Positions 1 to 5,746 of a stretch of DNA of 10,131 bases are shown one piece after another. The notes below the pieces were generated by a model. That model was not told where the DNA came from and did no database searches. It saw only the letters and a program-made list of their open reading frames with translations. The position numbers and the translations under genes are program-made. The DNA is from an uncultured Collinsella sp. (GTDB lineage Bacteria > Actinomycetota > Coriobacteriia > Coriobacteriales > Coriobacteriaceae): assembly GCA_902478865.1 (NCBI GenBank), contig CABSNA010000036.1:1-10131 (forward strand), in the 5' to 3' direction. How positions within the stretch are numbered: the first letter of the stretch is position 1; each line of letters starts with the position of its first letter.

Positions 1-3000
1 CGGCTCAGCTGTGGGCCGAGGGCGCCGAGGGCATTGCCGAGGCTGTGGCTCAGGCTGCGACGCCGAGTGAGGACGCAGCGCTTGCGGGCGGTGCCGCTGA
101 GCAGAGCGGCGCCGAGGTTTCGGATTCTGGGAGCGCGCCCGCAGCTAGTGCCGCCACAACAGGGGCGGCAGCTGGCGACGAAGGCCCGGCGACGGGGGAG
201 AACCCTGCCGCGAGCGAGCAGTCTTCGACGGTAACCGCTGACCAAGCAGGATCTGCAGCCGCGGCTGCCGTCCAGACGGAGAGCCCGATAGAAACCGGCG
301 ATGTCGCCAAGAAGCAAGTCGAGGTCTCGTTCTCGATTATCGGCACCGATGCCGACGGCAAGGCTCAGACCTGGGTGGCACCTACGCAGCTCAAGCTCGA
401 TGAGGGCGCGACGGCTGCGGATGCCTTCATTAAGCTGCAGGAGAAGACGGGCTTCAAGGCGAAGTACGAACCGAACACGGCATACGGTTTCTACCTCGAA
501 AGCATCACATCCCCGAGCGATGGCCGCACGCTTGCCTACGACCCGACGACTTATGCCTTCTGGCAGCTGTTCGTCGACGGCGCGTCTTCCTCGGTTGGCG
601 CGAGCAGCGTCAAGCTCACCCAGGGGCAGAAGATTGAGTTTGCCTATACGGCTGGTAGCTCGTCCCCTGTCGTTAAGGACCAGGTTGCCGCAAATGTGAC
701 CGTCATTGGTCGCGATGCCCAGGGCAAGACTCAGACTTGGGTCGATAACGCGCAGTATGTGGTGACGTCCGGCTCGAGCGCACTTGACCTTACGAAGGTC
801 GCGCTCGAGGCGAATGGCATCGACGCCTTTGCTGCGGGCTCCTTCATTCTGAGCCTTAAGTACAACGGCGTTGAGCTGGGTACGCCGCTCGATTATTCGA
901 CCTATTGGCAGCTGTTCATCAACGGCAAGTCGAGCGACTACACGGCAGACAATGTCACCATTCATGCTGGCGATACCGTTACGTGGTTCTACGGTGGCTG
1001 GGGCGACCAGTTGCCCTCTGATTCCGTCCATGCCTCCGTTCAGGTCCTCGGTAAGGACAAGGACGGCAAGCAGCAGGTTTGGGCCTCGACGGGCCAGACG
1101 AGTCTCAAGGCTGGTTCCACTGCTAAGGATTTGCTGGAGCAGACTGGTCTTACCCTCGATGCTAAAGAAGAGTCTTGGGGTTGGTACCTCAGCGGCATTA
1201 CCTCGCCGTTTGACGGTAAGACCTATGAGTATGATCCTGCGACCAAAAGTTATTGGCAGTTCTATGTAAATGGCAAGTTCGCCCAAGTCGGGGCCGGCAA
1301 CTACGAACTCCAAGAGGGTGACGCCGTCACCTTTATGTATGGTGCTGACGCCGATGCCCTCCCCGGTCAGGTTCTTGGGTCCGTCGATGTTATCGGTCCC
1401 GATGTCAACGGCAACAATACTCGCTGGGGCTCGGCAAGCAATGTTTCCCTGCCCGAAGGCTCTACGGCCCAGGACCTTATTGAGACGGTTCTGAAGGCGA
1501 AGGGCGTTACGTACAACGGCTCCCAGAGTGGTGAGTACTGGTTCCTGAATTCCATTACTTCGCCGTTCGATCACAAGCCGTATGGCTGGGATGGTGCGAC
1601 CAAGAAATATTGGCGTCTGTTTATCAACGGAGAGCCCTCATCTCTCTGCGCCAACCAGGTCACGCTCAAGAGCGGCGACAAGGCTACGTTTGCCTACACC
1701 ACCGATAAATCGCCCATGCCCGATCCCGACAAGATTGTCGTGGACCCGAGTGCAACGACTCCTGATTGGGATGCCGAGTGGGCCGGCTACGGCAACGGTG
1801 GCAACGGTTCGACCGTAACGGATGCCAAGACACCTGCGCAGGCCGCCGGTCTTAAGTGGGCCTTCGATTGGAAGGCCGAGTCTGGTCAGCAGTATGCCAA
1901 CTGCAGCGAACCTGTCATCGCTAACGGCTTTGTGTACATCGCGACCGAGAACGAGCTCATTAAGATCGATTCGTCCACGGGCAAAAAGGTTGCCTCTGCG
2001 CCGCTTGCCTCCAAGGTGAGCTATACCTCTCGTCCGATCTATACCAACGGCCTTATCATCGTTCCGCTCAACGGCGGTGCGGTCCAGGCGATTACTGCAG
2101 ACAAGCTGATCTGCAAGTGGCTGACGCCTGGTTTGACGGACTTGACGCAGAGCTCCTGCACCGTCGTTTCGGACGGCGAGTATGTCTATGTTGGTACGGT
2201 CGATATTTCGTATGACGAGAACTACAACGCGACCTACGGCAACGGCTCCCTGAAGCGTATCAAGATTGCCACGGGCGAAGTCTCTTGGCAGAACATTGAC
2301 CCTTCCGAGGGCTATTATTGGACTGGCGCTGCGCTGACGGATAAGTACACCATTGTTCCTACGAGCGCGGGCACGCTTAAGTGCATTGATAAGACGACTG
2401 GCGATGTCGTTTCGACCATGAAGCTCGGCGCTGTCGCAAATGCCGATTGCATTGCCGATCCGTCCAATGGTTCGACCTTCTATCAGATGACGCACGACGG
2501 AAAGCTCCATGTGATTTCGCTTTCGGCGAAGGGTGTGCTGAGTGAACAGAAGACGGTTGATCTGGGCCTTACGAATAATCTGAGCGCCCCAGCGGTGTCT
2601 GGTGACAATCTGATTGTCGGCGGACAGACGGCTACGGGCTCTGCTCTGGTTCTCTATAACCTGAAGACGGGTAAGACCACGATGGTCGCTGCTGCCGACG
2701 GCAAGGCGCTGCCGGCTGGCCTCAACGGTATTGCTGCTACTCCGCTGGTGAGTGTTCAGGGCGGCAAGACCTATGTGTACTTCACCGTGAACAGCGCGGA
2801 TAGCAAGGATTACGTCAACTACTCTGCTGGCGGTGGCGTGTATCGCTATACGCTTGGCGACGCAGAGGCGACGCAGATTTATGATGCGGCTGGCCATTAC
2901 CAGTACTGTGACTCTCCGGTCATTGCCGATGCTTCTGGCAACCTCTACTACATCAATGATTCGGGTACTCTGTTCAAGCTGGGGGCTGTCGAGTCTTGGA

Positions 3001-3584
3001 CGGTTGCCTTTAATTCCAACGGCGGGTCTGCTTGCGACACTAAGTTCGTTGCTACGGCCGACGGCAAGCTGGTCAAGCCGGCCGATCCGACGCGCGATGG
3101 CTACACTTTCGGCGGTTGGTTCACCGATGAGGCTTGCACGCAGGCGTATGACTTCAGTACGCCGGTGACGGCCGATCTGACGCTGTATGCCAAGTGGACC
3201 AAGAATGCTGTTAACCCTGGCGGCAATGGCTGTTCTGGCTCCAATGGCGGCAATGGTGGCGCTGGCAACGGTTCCGGCGCTGGCACGGGCACGGGTTCCG
3301 GCTCCGGCACGAAGGGCCAGCAGGCTGGCGGCGTTGTCGCCCCGGGTCATAAGCCGACGACCAAGACGACGGTGTCGACCAAGACCGAGACCAAGGACAA
3401 CAAGTCCGACAAGAAGTCCGATTCCAAGTCCGATACGGGTGCTGCTTCCACGACCACTGCTAAGAAGTCCTCTAGTGCCTCCGAGCAGGAGACTGGCACC
3501 AACCCGCTCGCCATTGTTGGCGTTGCCGCCGGCGTCATCGGTCTCGCCATCGTCGGCGTGTTCGTGTTCACCAAACGTCGGTAG
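1..3584 (+). CDS. Large surface protein with four DUF4430 domains, PQQ-like beta-propeller, InlB-type repeat and C-terminal anchor (5' partial)
   Basis: The frame is open from the first complete codon at position 3, so the start and any signal peptide lie outside the window; the GTG at 45 sits in an Ala/Gly/Glu-rich stretch without a ribosome site and is probably internal. In order, it shows: a low-complexity Ala/Ser/Gly segment to about 310; four DUF4430-like repeats at about 315-656, 678-1004, 1026-1349 and 1371-1703, each with a YWQLFVDG/YWRLFING-type core, three also with ITSPxDG or ITSPFDH; a propeller-like region at about 1851-2987 with repeated blade motifs (NGFVYIATENELIKID, GTLKCIDKTTGDVV, GNLYYINDSGTLFKL); and an InlB/Listeria-Bacteroides repeat at about 2997-3203 (DGYTFGGWFTDEAC, LTLYAKW). 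A Gly/Ser linker, a Lys/Ser/Thr/Asp linker, a hydrophobic helix and terminal TKRR follow. DUF4430 is related to the transcobalamin C-terminal domain. Role inferred: surface ligand binding or adhesion; the ligand is unknown. It is co-transcribed with the next gene. Confidence 0.93.
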   Translation, partial: AQLWAEGAEGIAEAVAQAATPSEDAALAGGAAEQSGAEVSDSGSAPAASAATTGAAAGDEGPATGENPAASEQSSTVTADQAGSAAAAAVQTESPIETGDVAKKQVEVSFSIIGTDADGKAQTWVAPTQLKLDEGATAADAFIKLQEKTGFKAKYEPNTAYGFYLESITSPSDGRTLAYDPTTYAFWQLFVDGASSSVGASSVKLTQGQKIEFAYTAGSSSPVVKDQVAANVTVIGRDAQGKTQTWVDNAQYVVTSGSSALDLTKVALEANGIDAFAAGSFILSLKYNGVELGTPLDYSTYWQLFINGKSSDYTADNVTIHAGDTVTWFYGGWGDQLPSDSVHASVQVLGKDKDGKQQVWASTGQTSLKAGSTAKDLLEQTGLTLDAKEESWGWYLSGITSPFDGKTYEYDPATKSYWQFYVNGKFAQVGAGNYELQEGDAVTFMYGADADALPGQVLGSVDVIGPDVNGNNTRWGSASNVSLPEGSTAQDLIETVLKAKGVTYNGSQSGEYWFLNSITSPFDHKPYGWDGATKKYWRLFINGEPSSLCANQVTLKSGDKATFAYTTDKSPMPDPDKIVVDPSATTPDWDAEWAGYGNGGNGSTVTDAKTPAQAAGLKWAFDWKAESGQQYANCSEPVIANGFVYIATENELIKIDSSTGKKVASAPLASKVSYTSRPIYTNGLIIVPLNGGAVQAITADKLICKWLTPGLTDLTQSSCTVVSDGEYVYVGTVDISYDENYNATYGNGSLKRIKIATGEVSWQNIDPSEGYYWTGAALTDKYTIVPTSAGTLKCIDKTTGDVVSTMKLGAVANADCIADPSNGSTFYQMTHDGKLHVISLSAKGVLSEQKTVDLGLTNNLSAPAVSGDNLIVGGQTATGSALVLYNLKTGKTTMVAAADGKALPAGLNGIAATPLVSVQGGKTYVYFTVNSADSKDYVNYSAGGGVYRYTLGDAEATQIYDAAGHYQYCDSPVIADASGNLYYINDSGTLFKLGAVESWTVAFNSNGGSACDTKFVATADGKLVKPADPTRDGYTFGGWFTDEACTQAYDFSTPVTADLTLYAKWTKNAVNPGGNGCSGSNGGNGGAGNGSGAGTGTGSGSGTKGQQAGGVVAPGHKPTTKTTVSTKTETKDNKSDKKSDSKSDTGAASTTTAKKSSSASEQETGTNPLAIVGVAAGVIGLAIVGVFVFTKRR

Positions 3585-3593
3585 GTGAGGGCT
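3583..3593 (+). promoter_or_regulatory. Ribosome binding site deciding the start of the second DUF4430 gene
   Basis: AGGTGA (3583-3588) overlaps the stop codon of the upstream gene and matches the 3' part of AGGAGGTGA. It is followed by five bases and GTG at 3594. This supports GTG 3594 over GTG 3585 and suggests translational coupling between the two surface-protein genes. Confidence 0.6.
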
Positions 3594-4487
3594 GTGTCCA
3601 ATAAATCCAAGGACGCTGACCCCAAGCAACCAGATTCCTCGTTCATTCAGTTCGACGATGCAAAGCAACAGGGCGCCGCTTCGGCGGCGTCCGCCCCTCG
3701 TCGCAAGACGCTCCTCGGCGTCCTGACTGCCGCGTGCACCATTCTGATCGTCGTCTCGCTGGGTTTCGTCCATCCTTCCGAGAGCGGTGCCTGGTCCATC
3801 GACTGGATCATTCAGACCGTGACGGGGGAGAGCGTCGTCACCAAGGACACCAAGGTGTCTGGCTCGACTACGACTTCGGGCGAGGCCAGTTCCAAGGATT
3901 CCAAGTCATCGAATGACGCAAAAGATGAGTCCAAGCATTCTGATGAGTCCAAGTCCAAGGACGATTCCGAGTCTTCAAACAAGGAATCGGATAAAAGCTC
4001 GGATAGCAAGAAGTCCGATGGTCAGGACGGCAAGAAGTCTGGCGATAAATCCGCTGCCCAAAATACGGGAGTCGGCGATACTTCCAATGCGTCTGGCGGT
4101 GGCCAGTCGTCTGATGGAGCCTCATCCTCTAATGGTGGAAACGCCTCCTCGGGCGGCCAGAGCGGCTCGCAGGAGTCCAGCTACATAACAGTGACGGTTT
4201 CGGTCACATCGAGCGCTGTGGGCAATCCTGTGTCTTCTGGTGGCACCTTTACCTTTAACGAAGGCGCTACCGTCTACGATGCCCTGTGCGCGCTGGGCCT
4301 TTCTGTCAACGCACATGGCTCGTCGTACGGCACGTATGTCTCCGCGATTGGTGGTTTGGCCGAGAAACAGTACGGCGGCACGAGCGGCTGGATGTACTCC
4401 GTCAACGGCACAACGCCCATGACGGCCTGCAGCAACTACGTTCTCTCCAACGGCGACAACGTGGTCTGGTATTACGTTACAGGCTAG
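3594..4487 (+). CDS. Membrane-anchored single DUF4430-domain protein
   Basis: It encodes 297 residues from GTG 3594. This start is chosen because AGGTGA at 3583-3588 lies five bases upstream; an in-frame GTG at 3585, directly after the previous stop, has no ribosome site in front of it. Residues 1-38 are polar, ending in APRRK. One membrane helix follows at about 39-59 (TLLGVLTAACTILIVVSLGF), so the positive-inside rule predicts an N-in, C-out anchor. Residues about 83-196 form a Ser/Lys/Asp then Ser/Gly linker long enough to cross the peptidoglycan. Residues about 197-297 are a DUF4430 domain with the typical pattern TVYDALCALG, YVSAIGGLAEKQYGG, SGWMYSVNG and a final DNVVWYYV. Two cysteines in the domain (DALC and TACSN) could form a disulfide outside the cell. 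Its position 9 bases after a multi-DUF4430 gene suggests the two proteins share a ligand or assemble together. The ligand is unknown; corrinoid binding is a guess from the transcobalamin relationship. Confidence 0.9.
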   Translation: MSNKSKDADPKQPDSSFIQFDDAKQQGAASAASAPRRKTLLGVLTAACTILIVVSLGFVHPSESGAWSIDWIIQTVTGESVVTKDTKVSGSTTTSGEASSKDSKSSNDAKDESKHSDESKSKDDSESSNKESDKSSDSKKSDGQDGKKSGDKSAAQNTGVGDTSNASGGGQSSDGASSSNGGNASSGGQSGSQESSYITVTVSVTSSAVGNPVSSGGTFTFNEGATVYDALCALGLSVNAHGSSYGTYVSAIGGLAEKQYGGTSGWMYSVNGTTPMTACSNYVLSNGDNVVWYYVTG

Positions 4488-4510
4488 AGGCTTCGACATA
4501 GCGCGCCAGA

Positions 4511-4547
4511 CGGGCGGTTCGGACAGACATCCGGGCCGCCCGTTTTT
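4511..4547 (+). terminator. Rho-independent terminator of the DUF4430 operon
   Basis: A GC-rich hairpin starts 23 bases after the stop codon at 4487. CGGGCGG (4511-4517) pairs with CCGCCCG (4536-4542). The stem continues through two G-T wobbles and CGG/CCG, closing on an eight-base loop (4523-4530). TTTTT follows at 4543-4547. Confidence 0.9.
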
Positions 4548-4584
4548 CAAGTGAATGGGACTGGGTCGCCCGGTCTCTCGGCAA

Positions 4585-4620
4585 ACAAAAAACCGGTTGG
4601 AATGGGAATTCCAACCGGTT
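4585..4620 (-). terminator. Rho-independent terminator of the downstream gtrA-like gene (minus strand)
   Basis: A perfect 13-bp stem, AACCGGTTGGAAT (4591-4603) with ATTCCAACCGGTT (4608-4620), encloses the loop GGGA. On the minus strand the hairpin is followed by a run of T (A-run at 4587-4592 on the plus strand). It lies 26 bases beyond the stop of the minus-strand gene at 4647-5054 and faces the plus-strand terminator, giving a clean convergent boundary. Confidence 0.9.
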
Positions 4621-4646
4621 ATACATTCAAGCAAATAGCGAATCGA

Positions 4647-5054
4647 CTACGACCGTGCGCCCTCGAGAAAGAAGCGACGGCTGAAGTAGTTGTACCAGGT
4701 GACGAGGAACGTGGCGATGGCCTTCATGGCCTGGTAGCCGATGCTCAAAAACGTGACGCCCACAAACATGTACAGGTCGTTGAGGCCCAGGCCGATTACC
4801 GACAGGATGGTGAAGATCGTGAACTCGCGCTTGCGGCTCATGCCCTCGCGATGGTCGAACACGTACTTCATGCTGAGCCAGTAGTTGACCACGACGGACG
4901 TGGTAAACGAGACCGTGGTGCTCATCAAAAAGTCGAGGTGAAACAGCTCGACGAGCGCAATGAGCATACCCCAGTCGATGCCAAAGGAGATAAGACCCAC
5001 GACAGCGAACTTGAGGAACTGCTTGGTATGAGGTTGTGCCAGTGCCTTGCGCAC
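4647..5054 (-). CDS. GtrA-family small membrane protein (copy 1)
   Basis: It encodes 135 residues, the normal size for the GtrA family, with four hydrophobic segments at about 13-35, 42-60, 79-104 and 109-125. Family-like features include FLKFAVVGLISFGIDW in helix 1, NYWLSMKYVF ending helix 2, the charged loop DHREGMSRKREF, and YNYFSRRFFL ending helix 4. GtrA proteins are thought to move polyprenyl-phosphate-linked sugars across the membrane or assist glycosyltransferases that modify teichoic acids, O-antigen or other glycans; the substrate cannot be told here. The start is GTG at 5054, with a weak ribosome site (GGATGTGA, four bases upstream). No better start exists before the upstream in-frame stop at 5097-5099. 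The SMKYVF-to-LND stretch closely matches the other GtrA protein at 5273-5668, so the pair probably arose by tandem duplication. No glycosyltransferase gene is adjacent. Confidence 0.88.
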   Translation of the reverse strand: MRKALAQPHTKQFLKFAVVGLISFGIDWGMLIALVELFHLDFLMSTTVSFTTSVVVNYWLSMKYVFDHREGMSRKREFTIFTILSVIGLGLNDLYMFVGVTFLSIGYQAMKAIATFLVTWYNYFSRRFFLEGARS

Positions 5055-5151
5055 GTAATCACATCCAATGCGTTGATGAATCGAGCAGAGGATACTTTAG
5101 AGCTTTTGCAAGGGAAACGTAAGGTCCTTGCCAAGAACTATACGAACTCGC

Positions 5152-5190
5152 CAAATTTTCAAGAGCTAATCCGCAAACGTTGAAAATTTG
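5152..5190. repeat. AT-rich inverted repeat between the two gtrA-like genes
   Basis: CAAATTTTCAA (5152-5162) and TTGAAAATTTG (5180-5190) form a perfect 11-bp inverted repeat separated by 17 bases. It lies about 100 bases upstream of the copy 1 start and is AT-rich against a GC-rich background. It could be an operator in the promoter region of copy 1. I found no convincing -35/-10 pair to go with it. Confidence 0.5.
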
Positions 5191-5202
5191 CCCGTAAACG
5201 AG

Positions 5203-5252
5203 CAATGCCCACGAACAACACAGCGCACGACGCGCGTCATCCGTGGGCATTG
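5203..5252. repeat. Inverted repeat / hairpin downstream of gtrA copy 2
   Basis: CAATGCCCACG (5203-5213) and CGTGGGCATTG (5242-5252) form a perfect 11-bp inverted repeat. The 28-base loop itself holds the palindrome GACGCGCGTC. It lies 20 bases after the stop of the minus-strand gtrA copy 2. It may terminate or stabilise that transcript, but no T-run follows on either strand, so I do not call it a standard terminator. Confidence 0.5.
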
Positions 5253-5272
5253 TAAAGCTGTAAGGTTGCGAG

Positions 5273-5668
5273 TTACTTGGTCTCATCGCCTTCCAGGAAG
5301 ATCTTTCGGGTCACAAAGTTGTAGACCATGACAAGCGCGGTGGCGCAAATCTTGGCGATATTGGCCTCGAGCCCCAGGCCGGCGTTGAGTGTCAACACGA
5401 TACCGTCGTTGAGTGCCAGGCCGATCACGGACAGCACGACAAAGATAATGAACTCGCGGCGGCGGCTCATGCCTTCCTTGTGCGCAAACACGTACTTCAT
5501 GCTTGCGAGGTAGTTAAAGATGAGCGAGACGATAAAGCCGCTGGTATTGGCGATTAGGATGTTGAGGCCCAGACCGTAGTGGAGCAGATTCATAATGCCA
5601 AAGTCGATAACCGTGGCAATGACACCGACGACGCCAAATTTCATGATCTGCGCAAGGAGCTTTTGCAT
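5273..5668 (-). CDS. GtrA-family small membrane protein (copy 2)
   Basis: It encodes 131 residues from ATG 5668, which has an AGGCAGG-like ribosome site four bases upstream. The frame stays open to a TTG at 5731, but that start has no usable ribosome site and would add 21 residues lacking GtrA character. Four hydrophobic segments lie at about 9-31, 35-57, 73-95 and 102-120. It shares with copy 1 the stretch SMKYVF-x-HKEGMSRRREF, then LSVIGLALND, and ends MVYNFVTRKIFLEG. The family role is translocation of lipid-linked sugars or support of glycan-modifying glycosyltransferases; the substrate is unknown. It follows fbp on the same strand with 78 bases between stop and start and no clear terminator, so co-transcription with fbp is likely. 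The two GtrA proteins could act as a pair, or serve different sugars. Confidence 0.88.
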   Translation of the reverse strand: MQKLLAQIMKFGVVGVIATVIDFGIMNLLHYGLGLNILIANTSGFIVSLIFNYLASMKYVFAHKEGMSRRREFIIFVVLSVIGLALNDGIVLTLNAGLGLEANIAKICATALVMVYNFVTRKIFLEGDETK

Positions 5669-5699
5669 GGTACCTGCCTTATGGTGGCGCCGGGGCGCC

Positions 5700-5738
5700 G
5701 CGGGGATGACAAACTCAGCAAGTTTAGCCAATCCCCAC
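5700..5738 (-). other. Nested hairpin between fbp and gtrA copy 2
   Basis: An outer stem GCGGGGAT (5700-5707) with ATCCCCAC (5731-5738), including one G-T pair, encloses an inner hairpin AAACT (5711-5715) with AGTTT (5721-5725). No T-run follows on the minus strand, so it does not look like a terminator. It could act as an mRNA processing or stability element in a shared fbp-gtrA transcript. Confidence 0.3.
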
Positions 5739-5746
5739 GGGTGGTG

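Noticed and set aside
3732..3737. Possible lipobox cysteine (LTAAC) in the second DUF4430 protein
   Set aside because: The cysteine lies in the middle of the hydrophobic helix, with a threonine at -3, so a lipoprotein signal is unlikely.
1638..3773. 711-codon open frame on the minus strand
   Set aside because: It runs antisense to the DUF4430 genes, whose domains are well supported. Its product is Arg/Ile/Gly-rich low-complexity sequence without recognisable motifs, as expected from a shadow of biased codons.
5121..5162. Candidate minus-strand promoter for gtrA copy 1 (TTGAAA, then TATAGT)
   Set aside because: The spacer is only 14 bases, too short for a convincing housekeeping promoter.
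5684..5697. Adjacent GGCGCC palindromes as a terminator for fbp
   Set aside because: The two GGCGCC copies are separated by only two bases, leaving no normal loop, and no T-run follows on the minus strand.
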